Shown here: in pieces, positions 10,117 to 18,605 of the stretch
Numbering within the stretch: the stretch's first letter is position 1
Layout of the letters: each line of letters starts with the position of its first letter
From: Tenacibaculum sp. MAR_2010_89
GTDB lineage: Bacteria > Bacteroidota > Bacteroidia > Flavobacteriales > Flavobacteriaceae
NCBI RefSeq assembly: GCF_900105985.1
Contig: NZ_FNUB01000005.1
Span: 3,286,001 to 3,350,000 of the forward strand
Reading direction: 5' to 3'
DNA length: 64,000 bases
Notes under the pieces: model-generated
Told to the model about the DNA's origin: nothing
The model's input: only the letters and a program-made list of their open reading frames with translations
The model's database searches: none
Program-made: the position numbers and the translations under genes

Positions 10117-10446
10117 ATGAGTAATCTAAGTATTATGGAAGAAGGAAAAACGAATGCAATCATAAGTCATTTTTGGATTATTGGTACATTAATAGCTTTA
10201 GTTTTAAATAATAATAAGAAAAATCCATTTGCCAGTTTTTATATTCGACAAATGATGGGAATTCATTTAGCTTCTATCCTAAATGGATGGTTAGTGTATA
10301 AATTTCTTGGAGGTTTTACAGGCTGGTGCATTAACATTGTAATAATTGTTCTTTGGATCATTAGTTTTATAGGTGTTTTAAAAGGAGAAAAAAAAATAGT
10401 TCCTATTGTTGGAGAGTTTTTCCAAAACCAATTTAAATCAATATAA
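10117..10446 (+). CDS. small membrane protein, DUF4870/Tic20-like
   Basis: A 109-residue membrane protein with three to four hydrophobic segments (about 17-29, 45-61, 70-92). The pattern NAIISHFWIIGTLIALVLNN...NPFASFYIRQMMGIHL is the signature of the DUF4870/Tic20-like small membrane family. It starts 2 bp after the dihydroorotase-like gene and ends 3 bp before the esterase gene, so it belongs to that operon. No function is established; membership rests on pattern recognition. Confidence 0.8.
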   Translation: MSNLSIMEEGKTNAIISHFWIIGTLIALVLNNNKKNPFASFYIRQMMGIHLASILNGWLVYKFLGGFTGWCINIVIIVLWIISFIGVLKGEKKIVPIVGEFFQNQFKSI

Positions 10447-10449
10447 TTA

Positions 10450-11088
10450 ATGAGTTTACACTATATAGTTAGAGAGCCTAAAAACAAAGTTGACAACCCT
10501 CCTTTGTTGCTATTACTACATGGATATGGTAGTAATGAACAAGATTTATTTTCATTTGCTGAAGAATTACCTGATGAATTCCTTATAGTTAGCGCTAGAG
10601 CTCCTCATGATATGGGGTTTGGTGGGTATGCATGGTATGCCATAAACCTTGATGCAAGTGGTGGTAAATTCTCTGATATACCTGAAGCTAAAGAATCAGT
10701 AACTAAAATAACTGATTTTATTGATGAAATAAAAGCTAAGTATACTACAAATCCAGATAAAACGTTTTTATTAGGTTTTAGTCAAGGTGCTATTTTAAGT
10801 TATGCAGTAAGTTTAAATTCACCAAACAAAGTTCAACATGTAATTGCTTTAAGTGGTTATATAAATGATGAGTTATTACCTAATGAACTTAGCAACAACA
10901 TACAAACAGACTACTATATATCACATGGAACTGTAGATCAAGTTTTACCTGTTGATTGGGCTAGAAAAGCACCTTTATTTTTAACAAAAAATAATTTAAA
11001 GAATGAGTATTCTGAATATCCAGTTGGACATGGAGTTGCTCCTCAAAACTTTTATAGTTTTAAAGAGTGGATCTTAAAAAGATTATAA
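10450..11088 (+). CDS. phospholipase/carboxylesterase family alpha/beta hydrolase
   Basis: A 212-residue cytoplasmic serine hydrolase of the carboxylesterase/phospholipase (YpfH/EstB-like) family. The oxyanion region is LLLHGYGSNEQDL at about 21-33, the nucleophile elbow GFSQG puts Ser at 111, the Asp is in HGTVDQVLPV, and the His in YPVGHGVAP. No signal peptide. It is the last gene of a four-gene operon that begins with the BatA protein. Substrate unknown; short-chain acyl esters are typical for the family. Confidence 0.9.
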   Translation: MSLHYIVREPKNKVDNPPLLLLLHGYGSNEQDLFSFAEELPDEFLIVSARAPHDMGFGGYAWYAINLDASGGKFSDIPEAKESVTKITDFIDEIKAKYTTNPDKTFLLGFSQGAILSYAVSLNSPNKVQHVIALSGYINDELLPNELSNNIQTDYYISHGTVDQVLPVDWARKAPLFLTKNNLKNEYSEYPVGHGVAPQNFYSFKEWILKRL

Positions 11089-11137
11089 CCAAGTGTTAAA
11101 ACATGACTAATGTCAGTTTTTACCCAGAAAAATACAA

Positions 11138-11145
11138 TATTTTTG
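11138..11145 (+). promoter_or_regulatory. putative -7 promoter box of the desaturase-like gene
   Basis: The octamer TATTTTTG fits the Bacteroidota -7 consensus TAnnTTTG and lies 20 bp before the ATG at 11165. A T-rich stretch sits about 20 bp upstream where the loose -33 element would be. Confidence 0.5.
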
Positions 11146-11164
11146 CATAAATTTTCTCAAAACG

Positions 11165-12061
11165 ATGTTTGATATATTAAACCAAGATACACTGTACTTT
11201 TGGAGTGCACCTTTTTTTATTCTAATAATTTTAATAGAAATGTACTTTAGCTATAAAGCTAAAGCAAAAAATTATGAATTTAAAGATACTGCAACTAATG
11301 TATATTTTGCATTGGCTAATTTTAGCTTAGATCTTTTAATGAAAACCTTTTCGTTTTTAGTAATGGGATTATGCTTTAAGTATCGTTTTATAACCTGGGA
11401 AAACCCAACAGTTTATTGGCTTCTTGCTTTTATTGGGCAAGACTTTTTATACTACATTCATCATTATGTAGATCATCATTCTCGTTTTTTCTGGGCTGTA
11501 CACGTAACTCATCATAATTCAGAATTTTATAATATTTCAACAGGGTTTAGATCTCCAGTTTTTCAACCTTTATTTCGTTATATGTTCTTTTTACCTCTAG
11601 CTTTTGTAGGTATTGAGCCTTTACATATTATGTTTGCCTATGCAATGAATCAAAATTATGGAACTCTGTGTCACACTAATTTTATCAAAAGTAAATTAGG
11701 CTTATGGGGTTATATTTTTGTAACACCTTCTCATCATAGAGTTCATCATGCTTCTAATACAAAATACCTAGATAAGAATATGGGAATGGTATTAATTATT
11801 TGGGACAGAATGTTTGGTACTTTTAAAGCTGAGGAAAAAGAAACTGAATATGAAAAAATAAAATATGGATTAACATCAGAAATAGAAGATAAAGGTCCTA
11901 TTAATATAGTTTTACACGAATGGAAAGAGATCTTCAAAGACTTTTTTGTTCGTAAGAAAAAACTACCTTTATCAACTCGTTTAAAATATGTTTTTATGCC
12001 TCCTGGATGGAGTCATGATGGTAGTACCAAAACAAGTAAAGAACTACAAAAAGATCTTTAG
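11165..12061 (+). CDS. sterol desaturase / fatty acid hydroxylase family protein
   Basis: A 298-residue integral membrane di-iron hydroxylase. The eight-histidine signature is present: HHYVDHHS, HVTHHNSEFYN and HRVHHASN. Four to five hydrophobic segments alternate with these clusters. The family hydroxylates or desaturates lipids such as fatty acids, sterols or carotenoids at the membrane; the substrate here is unknown. The gene is separated from the upstream operon by 76 bp containing its own -7 box, so it is probably transcribed on its own. It converges on the LuxR-type gene, with a 3-bp gap. Confidence 0.92.
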   Translation: MFDILNQDTLYFWSAPFFILIILIEMYFSYKAKAKNYEFKDTATNVYFALANFSLDLLMKTFSFLVMGLCFKYRFITWENPTVYWLLAFIGQDFLYYIHHYVDHHSRFFWAVHVTHHNSEFYNISTGFRSPVFQPLFRYMFFLPLAFVGIEPLHIMFAYAMNQNYGTLCHTNFIKSKLGLWGYIFVTPSHHRVHHASNTKYLDKNMGMVLIIWDRMFGTFKAEEKETEYEKIKYGLTSEIEDKGPINIVLHEWKEIFKDFFVRKKKLPLSTRLKYVFMPPGWSHDGSTKTSKELQKDL

Positions 12062-12064
12062 TTT

Positions 12065-12334
12065 TTAGAATACAGGGATTTCAAACGCTATCGCATATTT
12101 AAACCAATCAGAAGAGCTAAATAACTCTAACTTTTCTTTTATTCTTTTTCTATGGGTTGAAACTGTATTTGAGGCTATAAAAAGCATTTCAGAGATTTGT
12201 TTTGTTGAATTCCCTTTTATAACCAATTCAAAAACTTCTTTCTCTTTACAAGTTAATGATTTATATCGCTCTTCATTTTCTTTTCTAAACACTATTTCTT
12301 CTTCCTTTATTGGTGCTTCTATGCTATCGTTCAT
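12065..12334 (-). CDS. stand-alone LuxR-type helix-turn-helix protein
   Basis: An 89-residue protein that is almost only a LuxR-type DNA-binding domain: LTCKEKEVFELVIKGNSTKQISEMLFIASNTVSTHRKRIKEKL at about 28-70. There is no receiver or ligand domain; the N-terminal 25 residues are acidic. It begins 11 bp after the LpxR-like gene, so the two form an operon. It may be a small autonomous regulator of that operon or of lipid A modification. The C-terminal pattern (YAIAFEIPVF) resembles the end of the response regulator encoded at 15341-15964. Confidence 0.85.
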   Translation of the reverse strand: MNDSIEAPIKEEEIVFRKENEERYKSLTCKEKEVFELVIKGNSTKQISEMLFIASNTVSTHRKRIKEKLELFSSSDWFKYAIAFEIPVF

Positions 12335-12345
12335 CTTTTTACTTT

Positions 12346-13374
12346 TTAATTACTACTACATTCATACACTAGAGATATTCCTCCCCAATTGTGCCAATAC
12401 TTATAATTTACATCCCAAATCTCTGGAGAACGTAACTTATGATATACAGATAAAGTTGCTTTTCCTAAAGAGAAAGCAAGCCCTAAACTTGTATCTATAG
12501 TTAAAAAACCAGTTTTAGAATATGGCAACCTATAATTTGTTTCTCGAAATTGACCATGCAAGGAGGCATTATATACATTCAAATTCGTATTTAAATTCGC
12601 GTATAAGTAAACTTCTTTCTTTCTTTTCTTTAAAGTTACTCTGTTCTTTTTAGTTGATGCGCTACCAACAAAATTTGACATATCATCTGACCAACTCTCT
12701 TTATTGAAACAACCAAATCTAAATCCTAAATTATAAGTAATACCAGTTATATAAAATAAGTTATAGGTGTATCCATGATACATTTGAAATAATCGGGTAT
12801 TAAAAGGAAGCAAATTCATTCTTTTCCTTGTATATAATATTGTAGGTTCTCCACCATCAGATATTTGATTATGCCAACCTTCTGGTTCTACTGATCCCAT
12901 TGCTCTATGAATTGCAGTTTGAAAATAATTAGCGATTCCTGAACCTAAAAGACCTACATATAAAGTTTTTGAATAATATTCCGTATTTTCTTTATTCAAC
13001 CCATGTCTTTTAAGAGATAAAAAAAGCACGTTTGAATAAGGTCTATCATTGTATTGAATTTCTTCTTTACTTATTATGTTTGGGGTAAATGCAACTACAT
13101 CAAGAGAAAACTCAGAAGGAAGAAGATTATTTTCAGCTTTGGGAATTTTTAAAGTCTTAGAAAAAATAGAGTTCCATTTTGAATTAAAATTAGAGAAATG
13201 GAATCCTAAAGTATAATTTCTATCTTTATTTAATCCTAATGGTTTTACAAAAAAGTCTTCATCTATAGCAAAACTAAATCCTGATGAATTAATTGATTTC
13301 TCTTTGTTTTGTGACTTTAATGTGAAAGAAACAACTATCAAAAATGCGAAACATAAATATATTTTTTTACACAT
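12346..13374 (-). CDS. LpxR-family (DUF2219) outer-membrane lipid A deacylase-like protein
   Basis: A 342-residue exported protein with a signal peptide (MCKKIYLCFAFLIVVSFTLKSQ). It carries the LpxR/DUF2219 pattern: SFAIDEDFF, DRNYTLGFHF, NDRPYSNVLFLSL, LYVGLLGSGIANYFQTAIHRAMGS, PEGWHNQI. In Salmonella LpxR removes the 3'-acyloxyacyl group of lipid A and is a 12-strand barrel. The family's ENDxF active-site stretch reads DEDFF here, so the catalytic Asn may be replaced by Glu; the His in TAIHRAMG is kept. It is divergent from a two-component system whose kinase starts 165 bp away. Confidence 0.8.
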   Translation of the reverse strand: MCKKIYLCFAFLIVVSFTLKSQNKEKSINSSGFSFAIDEDFFVKPLGLNKDRNYTLGFHFSNFNSKWNSIFSKTLKIPKAENNLLPSEFSLDVVAFTPNIISKEEIQYNDRPYSNVLFLSLKRHGLNKENTEYYSKTLYVGLLGSGIANYFQTAIHRAMGSVEPEGWHNQISDGGEPTILYTRKRMNLLPFNTRLFQMYHGYTYNLFYITGITYNLGFRFGCFNKESWSDDMSNFVGSASTKKNRVTLKKRKKEVYLYANLNTNLNVYNASLHGQFRETNYRLPYSKTGFLTIDTSLGLAFSLGKATLSVYHKLRSPEIWDVNYKYWHNWGGISLVYECSSN

Positions 13375-13539
13375 AACCTACCTAATATTTTTAAATACAT
13401 TAAATTACTTATTTATTTTAATACTTAAAAAAATAAGTATGTTTAAAGCTTATTCAACAACATTGTAAATATTAATACAAAATTAATTGATGTTTCAAAT
13501 AAAAATATCATACTTTAGTATGGTGTTTTTAATAAAATT

Positions 13540-15354
13540 ATGATCACTAAGCTACTAACTACTACTCTACTTTTTTTCTTTTTGTTTACTTTTTCTCAAC
13601 AAAAAGATAGTATTTCTATTTATAACAAAATAGAAGTTGTTTCTTCAAAAAAAGAATTAACTATACATGAAGTAGTCTCTAATTTCAAGAATAATAATTT
13701 CCGTAAAGAAAAAATAAACCACATATATAAAAAACTAGGAAATAAAAATTGGTGGTTTAATATTCCTGTAAAAAAATCAAATGAAGATTATTACCTAACT
13801 CTTTCTTCTTCTTATATTTCTTATGGAAAGCTTTACTTAAATAATTCAGACTCAATTACAGCTTTACATCAAATTTCTTATTTTAAAGAGTTTCCTTATA
13901 AATTCTTTTTTTATAGACACCCAACATGGGTAATTCCTACAAATTCTTTTAAGAATACTGAGGCAGTATTAAACATTAAAAATGGAGGCAGTAGAACTCG
14001 ACTTGAATTCCATTTAGAAACTAAGAATCAATTTTTAAAAAGAACTCAATTAGAATACATTCAATTTGGTTTATTTCTGGCTTTCTTAACCTCAATGATT
14101 ATAATTTTACTTTACTTTTCAATACTTAAAAAGGAATATAGTGTACTTTTTTACGCTGTTTACATTTTATGTATGATCATAGAGTTTCTTGCTGGCAAAG
14201 GTTTAGGTATTCAATTTATATGGTCAGACTATTCTTTTGTAACTAAAAACATAAGAAGTTTAAGCCAAACCATTGCTGTATTTTGCATGGGATATTTCTA
14301 CATGAAGTTTTATACTTTTTCAAAAAGAGAAGTTCTTTCTAAAAACATTTTTAAATGGGGAACCTATCTTACAATTCCACTTATCATACTTTACATATAC
14401 AAATATTTTGCAGGAGGTATGATGAACCTATACATATATGTTTGGGTTATTTTAAAAATAATAATACTTATATGGTTTATTAATCACATATATCTCGTTA
14501 GAAAAAAAAGAATTCCAAGTTATTTAATCTTTGCCTTTGCTTTACCTATTATTAGTCTTATACTATCACAAGGTATTAACCCAAAAAATACTGATAGCAA
14601 TTGGTGGATTTATGGAACTGCCAACATTTTTTATATAGCCTTGGTAATTGAAATTTTGTGTTTTACTAGATATATTTTTAGTTCAGTTATTAAATCTCAA
14701 AAAAAATACACACAATTAAAAAAAATTAGTGATGAGTTAAAATATAACTTTCAAAATAAAACTATTGAAATTCAACAAAATGAACGTAATAAATTATTAA
14801 GTAATGTGCATGATAGTTTTGGTGGGTATTTAGAAGCTTTAAAACTGCGTTTACTTCAAAAATCTGAGAATACTCCTGAAAAAGTTCAAGAAGTTTTAGA
14901 TTCCTTTTATAATGAATATCGCTATCTCTTGAATAGCTTATACTCTCCTAAAATTAATTCAGAAAATTTTATAGACAATTTAATTGAGTTTTGTGATAAA
15001 ATAAATAAAGTATCTAATAATGTTATAAAACCCCATTTCTCATTTAAAAACACAGAAATTTCACAACACAAATGTGTACATTTATATAGAATTTTATCAG
15101 AATTAATTACAAATGCTATTAAGTATTCAAAAGCAACTGAAATACATGTTAGCCTGTATCAAAAAAATAATATTATATTAGAAGTAATAGATAACGGTAT
15201 TGGTTTTAATATTAATAATGAAAAATTAAACTCTTATGGTTTAAAAAATATAAAAGCTAGAATAGAAGAAATGAAAGGTACTTTAGAAATTAATTCTACT
15301 AAAAATCACGGAAGTTCTTTTGTTATTAAAATACCCAAAAATGAAGAAAATTAA
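13540..15354 (+). CDS. 7TM-DISM sensor histidine kinase (HisKA_3 type)
   Basis: A 604-residue sensor kinase. Signal peptide 1-20, an extracellular 7TMR-DISMED2-like beta domain at about 30-160 (NIPVKKSNEDYYLTLSSSY, YRHPTWVIPTNSF), seven transmembrane helices at about 172-382, a coiled coil, and a HisKA_3 domain with the phosphoacceptor His at about 424 (ERNKLLSNVHDSFGG). The HATPase has an N box near ELITNAIKYSKA and G boxes DNGIGFN and YGLKNIKARIEEM. The partner response regulator overlaps its 3' end. DISM kinases often sense carbohydrates or envelope ligands; the divergent LpxR-like gene suggests an outer-membrane signal. Confidence 0.93.
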   Translation: MITKLLTTTLLFFFLFTFSQQKDSISIYNKIEVVSSKKELTIHEVVSNFKNNNFRKEKINHIYKKLGNKNWWFNIPVKKSNEDYYLTLSSSYISYGKLYLNNSDSITALHQISYFKEFPYKFFFYRHPTWVIPTNSFKNTEAVLNIKNGGSRTRLEFHLETKNQFLKRTQLEYIQFGLFLAFLTSMIIILLYFSILKKEYSVLFYAVYILCMIIEFLAGKGLGIQFIWSDYSFVTKNIRSLSQTIAVFCMGYFYMKFYTFSKREVLSKNIFKWGTYLTIPLIILYIYKYFAGGMMNLYIYVWVILKIIILIWFINHIYLVRKKRIPSYLIFAFALPIISLILSQGINPKNTDSNWWIYGTANIFYIALVIEILCFTRYIFSSVIKSQKKYTQLKKISDELKYNFQNKTIEIQQNERNKLLSNVHDSFGGYLEALKLRLLQKSENTPEKVQEVLDSFYNEYRYLLNSLYSPKINSENFIDNLIEFCDKINKVSNNVIKPHFSFKNTEISQHKCVHLYRILSELITNAIKYSKATEIHVSLYQKNNIILEVIDNGIGFNINNEKLNSYGLKNIKARIEEMKGTLEINSTKNHGSSFVIKIPKNEEN

Positions 15355-15964
15355 TATTGTTATTGCTGATGATAATCGTTTTTTTTGTGAAGCTTTAAAA
15401 GACAGTATAGAACTAGATAATGAATTTAATGTAAAAGCGACATTTTATTCCATTGAAAATCTTATAAATTACACAAATACAAGTGTTTTAGATGTTTTAA
15501 TTTTAGATGTAAACTTTAATGGATCTAGCTCTTTAAACTATATTGATAAGATAAGGTTAAACAGAGATGATTTTAAAATTATCTTATTAACTACACTAAA
15601 CAACAATTTAACCAAACAAGAAGCAACTGAAAAAGGGATTGACCAATTTGTTGGCAAAGATTCAGATTTAAGAAATTTTAAACCTATAATTTTACAAACA
15701 CTAACAGACAATAACTTTAATATATTAAAAAAGAATACTTCAAAAATTATTATTGGTAATACTTCTTTTACCAAACGAAAAATTGAGGTATTGAGGGCTT
15801 TATATGATCATTCGAATAAGAATGAAAAAGAGCTTTCAAAAATTTTATATATTTCTGAAAACTCTTTAAAATCTCATAAACGAGAACTATTTGAAATTAC
15901 AAATACAAATAATACTCCTGAACTTATACGTTATGGAATCAAAAATGGATTAATTTTACCCTAA
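15341..15964 (+). CDS. response regulator with LuxR-type output domain
   Basis: A response regulator of 207 residues when started at the ATG at 15341 (MKKINIVIADDNRFF); an upstream ATG at 15320 would add seven residues unlike a receiver start. The receiver has the acidic pair (ADDN), phosphoacceptor Asp in LILDVNF, LTT, and the Lys in FVGKDS. The C-terminal helix-turn-helix (TKRKIEVLRALYDHSNKNEKELSKILYISENSLKSHKREL, written here as TKRKIEVL...SLKSHKREL) is LuxR-like. It overlaps the kinase gene by 14 bp, and its stop overlaps the convergent bcp stop by 4 bp. Confidence 0.9.
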   Translation: MKKINIVIADDNRFFCEALKDSIELDNEFNVKATFYSIENLINYTNTSVLDVLILDVNFNGSSSLNYIDKIRLNRDDFKIILLTTLNNNLTKQEATEKGIDQFVGKDSDLRNFKPIILQTLTDNNFNILKKNTSKIIIGNTSFTKRKIEVLRALYDHSNKNEKELSKILYISENSLKSHKRELFEITNTNNTPELIRYGIKNGLILP

Positions 15965-16416
15965 TCTTGTAAAATTTGATTCGTATGATCTTTTGTTTTT
16001 ACTTTTAAAATAACATCTTCGATAATTCCTTTTTCATCAATAATAAAAGTAGTTCTATGAATTCCATCATATTCTTTCCCCATAAACTTTTTTGGTCCCC
16101 AAACACCAAAAGCATTAATTACTTCTTTTTCTTCATCAACTAACAACGGAAATGGTAGTTCATGCTTATTAATCCAATTTTGTTGACGCTTAGCACTATC
16201 TGCACTTACTCCTAAAATAGCATATCCCTTAGCAATAAAAGTTTCATAATTATCACGTAAATTACATGCTTCTGCTGTACAACCTGGCGTACTTGCCTTT
16301 GGATAAAAAAACAATACTAGTTTTTTACCTGCATAATCTGCTAACTTTATTACATTCCCTTTTTCATCTTTTGATTCAAAATTTGGAGCAGCGTCTCCTT
16401 TCTTTATTGTAGTCAT
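15961..16416 (-). CDS. bcp: thioredoxin-dependent thiol peroxidase (peroxiredoxin, BCP/PrxQ)
   Basis: A 151-residue cytoplasmic peroxiredoxin that reduces hydroperoxides at the expense of thioredoxin. The PxxxTxxC motif is PKASTPGC with the peroxidatic Cys at 46, and the resolving Cys at 51 (CTAEAC) gives the atypical 2-Cys PrxQ pattern. The Arg of the active site is in DGIHRTTFII. Full length for the family. Convergent with the response-regulator gene, with a 4-bp overlap. Confidence 0.95.
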   Translation of the reverse strand: MTTIKKGDAAPNFESKDEKGNVIKLADYAGKKLVLFFYPKASTPGCTAEACNLRDNYETFIAKGYAILGVSADSAKRQQNWINKHELPFPLLVDEEKEVINAFGVWGPKKFMGKEYDGIHRTTFIIDEKGIIEDVILKVKTKDHTNQILQD

Positions 16417-16503
16417 ATTATTATTTCATTTTTAAAGTATGCAAGTTACAAAGTCTAAAAATAAAACCCTAAAATGAAGCAAGTATATTATTTAAACACT
16501 TTG

Positions 16504-16511
16504 TACCTTTG
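16504..16511 (+). promoter_or_regulatory. putative -7 promoter box of nth
   Basis: TACCTTTG is a perfect match to the Bacteroidota -7 consensus TAnnTTTG and lies about 28 bp upstream of the ATG at 16540. Confidence 0.6.
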
Positions 16512-16539
16512 GTTACTTTAATTTAATAGTTACTATAAA

Positions 16540-17175
16540 ATGAATAAAGCAGAAAAAGTACAGTTTGTTATTGACACTTTAGAAGAGTTATATCCTGAAA
16601 CGCCAATTCCATTAGATCATAAAGATCCTTATACTTTATTAATAGCCGTATTAATGTCTGCTCAAAGTACTGATGCTAGAGTGAATACTATTACTCCCTT
16701 GCTTTTTGAAAAAGCAGATAATCCATATGATATGGTAAAACTAACTATTGATCAAATTAGAGACATCATAAAACCTGTAGGATTGTCTCCTATGAAATCA
16801 AAAGGAATACATGGTTTATCTGAAATTTTAATTAACAAACACAACGGTAAGGTTCCTATAAGTTTTGAAGACCTTGAAGAGTTGCCTGCTGTTGGCCATA
16901 AAACTGCAAGTGTTGTAATGGCTCAAGCATTTAATATTCCTGCTTTTCCTGTTGATACTCATATTCATCGTCTAATGTACAGATGGAATTTAACTAATGG
17001 AAAAAATGTAGCGCAAACCGAAAAAGATGCAAAAAGATTATTCCCAAAAGAGTTATGGAATAAATTACACCTACAAATTATTTATTATGGTAGAGAATAT
17101 TCACCTGCAAGAGGGTGGAAAGTAGAAAATGACATTATTACAAAAACTATAGGAAGAAAATCTGTTTTAAAATAA
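16540..17175 (+). CDS. nth: endonuclease III (DNA glycosylase/AP lyase), without iron-sulfur cysteines
   Basis: A 211-residue HhH-GPD DNA glycosylase for oxidised pyrimidines. The helix-hairpin-helix is LPAVGHKTASVV with the catalytic Lys at 121, and the catalytic Asp is at 139 (FPVDTHIHRL). The C-terminal [4Fe-4S] loop of classical Nth (four cysteines) is absent: this stretch reads YYGREYSPARGWKVENDIITK, written in two parts YYGREYSPARGW and KVENDIITK, and there is no Cys in the last 60 residues. I recall this Cys-less ending in other Flavobacteriaceae, so it is probably a lineage trait and not damage. Confidence 0.93.
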   Translation: MNKAEKVQFVIDTLEELYPETPIPLDHKDPYTLLIAVLMSAQSTDARVNTITPLLFEKADNPYDMVKLTIDQIRDIIKPVGLSPMKSKGIHGLSEILINKHNGKVPISFEDLEELPAVGHKTASVVMAQAFNIPAFPVDTHIHRLMYRWNLTNGKNVAQTEKDAKRLFPKELWNKLHLQIIYYGREYSPARGWKVENDIITKTIGRKSVLK

Positions 17176-17315
17176 AAATTTTCATTAGCAAAAAATTAAC
17201 ATTTAAACCAAACTTGTATCATTTTAAACAGCTCATTAATAAATAGTTAAGATAACAGCTCTTTGTCATTAACTTTTACAATATTTACGAAACATTTAAT
17301 TAAATTTTAACACAA

Positions 17316-18188
17316 ATGAAACGTATTTATTTAAAAACAGCAGGTGTACTTCTAGCGCTTGCAACACTAAACTCATGTAACAATGATGGAAATGTAAACG
17401 ATCCTAATTTAACAGAGGATGACGAAATTTCTATAGAAGTAATTAACAAATTAAAAGAAGTCAATTTAAATGTTGACTATATTAAAACCGTCACATTCAA
17501 ATCACTTGACGGAAAAACAGAAAAGCTATATGAAGTTGAAGGAGATGTAACAATTTCTCATGAAGAATTAATGAAAATTGGAACACAACAATCAAAATCT
17601 AGTACAAGCTCAAAAAGGCAGTATCGAACATATAACTTAGTAAGTTCTCCTTCAACAATTAAAGTTGTTGGTTACACTGGTGGAGTTAATGCTTTAAGTT
17701 CTACTGCAAGAACTGGACTACAGTATGCTGTAAACAATTTCAACAACTTAAATTCAAGCATTAACATGCAATTAGTATTTAGTACTCAATTTTCAAGTAG
17801 CGATATTGTAGTTTATCGTACAACAGATACAAATGATGTTCCTGCAGATGGAATTAGAGGTAGAGCAAATTTCCCACAAAACAACGGATTGCCAGGACAT
17901 TGGGTAAGAATTAATCAAGGAGCTAATAACTCAAATGACACACAAATAATAGAAGGTTTAATGACACATGAAATTGGTCATGCCATAGGTTTAAGACATA
18001 CAGATTGGAATACAAGACAATCATGTCGCCAATCTGGGGAATCTGCAGGCTCAGCTGGTGCTGTATATATTCCAGGTACAGCAGGAGCAAGTAATGATAG
18101 TAACTCTATTATGAATGCTTGTTTTCCTTCTCATGTTCAAGGGGAATTAAGTAATTATGACAAAATCGCTTTAGAGTATATTTATTAA
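17316..18188 (+). CDS. secreted M57-type (HEIGH) metalloprotease lipoprotein
   Basis: A 290-residue lipoprotein metallopeptidase. The signal peptide ends in a lipobox (LNSC, Cys21). The peptidase domain at about 115-290 contains the extended zinc motif THEIGHAIGLRH (His218, Glu219, His222, His228), matching the dual-action HEIGH/M57 family, with a downstream NSIMNACFPSH Met-turn. The acidic N-terminal part (30-110) looks like a propeptide. It is expected on the cell surface or periplasm. The gene has a 140-bp upstream region and its own terminator just downstream, so it is monocistronic. Confidence 0.9.
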   Translation: MKRIYLKTAGVLLALATLNSCNNDGNVNDPNLTEDDEISIEVINKLKEVNLNVDYIKTVTFKSLDGKTEKLYEVEGDVTISHEELMKIGTQQSKSSTSSKRQYRTYNLVSSPSTIKVVGYTGGVNALSSTARTGLQYAVNNFNNLNSSINMQLVFSTQFSSSDIVVYRTTDTNDVPADGIRGRANFPQNNGLPGHWVRINQGANNSNDTQIIEGLMTHEIGHAIGLRHTDWNTRQSCRQSGESAGSAGAVYIPGTAGASNDSNSIMNACFPSHVQGELSNYDKIALEYIY

Positions 18189-18215
18189 AAAGAGTCTTTT
18201 AACAAATCTAATTTA

Positions 18216-18247
18216 AAAAGGAACCATTTTAATGGTTCCTTTTTTTC
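18216..18247 (+). terminator. rho-independent terminator of the M57 protease gene
   Basis: Stem AAGGAACCA / TGGTTCCTT with a short TTTTAA loop followed by a run of T; located about 28 bp after the stop codon at 18188. Confidence 0.85.
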
Positions 18248-18363
18248 ATAAACATAAAATTATCAATTAATTTAATAAAGACAAAACAACAGACATATAA
18301 TCTTTATATAAATTGGGTTACTTCTATGCTTAATTTATTAACTGAATAACTTAGCATATAAAA

Positions 18364-18394
18364 AAAGCTCAATCATTTAAGATTGAGCTTTTTC
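18364..18394 (-). terminator. terminator downstream of the sigma-factor operon (bidirectional)
   Basis: Stem GCTCAATC / GATTGAGC with loop ATTTAA, flanked by A and T runs on both sides. On the minus strand it lies directly after the 47-residue ORF (stop at 18400) and ends in seven T; on the plus strand it could be a second stop for the protease transcript. Confidence 0.8.
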
Positions 18395-18399
18395 CACTC

Positions 18400-18543
18400 T
18401 TAATTCAAATTCAATTCAATGAGATGGTTTGATTTAGTCTTAACTACTTTTAACGATTTGGAAAAGTCAATCAAAAATTGAATTGTTTCTTTTTTAGGTT
18501 TCATTTTAGAGTCCGAAGACTTATTTGAGTAAATTTGCGTCAT
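18400..18543 (-). CDS. small protein encoded after the ECF sigma factor
   Basis: A 47-residue ORF, ATG at 18543 to TAA at 18400, beginning MTQIYSNKSSDSKMKPKKET and ending SNHLIELNLN. It is basic, without membrane segment or signal peptide. It sits 62 bp downstream of the sigma-factor gene on the same strand and is followed at once by a terminator hairpin, so it is very likely the second gene of that operon. From memory, short MKPKKETI-type proteins occur beside this sigma factor in related genomes. It could be a co-regulator of the sigma factor; it does not resemble a classical anti-sigma factor. The internal Met14 may be the true start. Confidence 0.6.
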   Translation of the reverse strand: MTQIYSNKSSDSKMKPKKETIQFLIDFSKSLKVVKTKSNHLIELNLN

Positions 18544-18605
18544 GTATTATTATACTTTTATCGTTTGTTTTCAAATACTTAACGTCTTCTTTTTTACTTT
18601 ATTGT

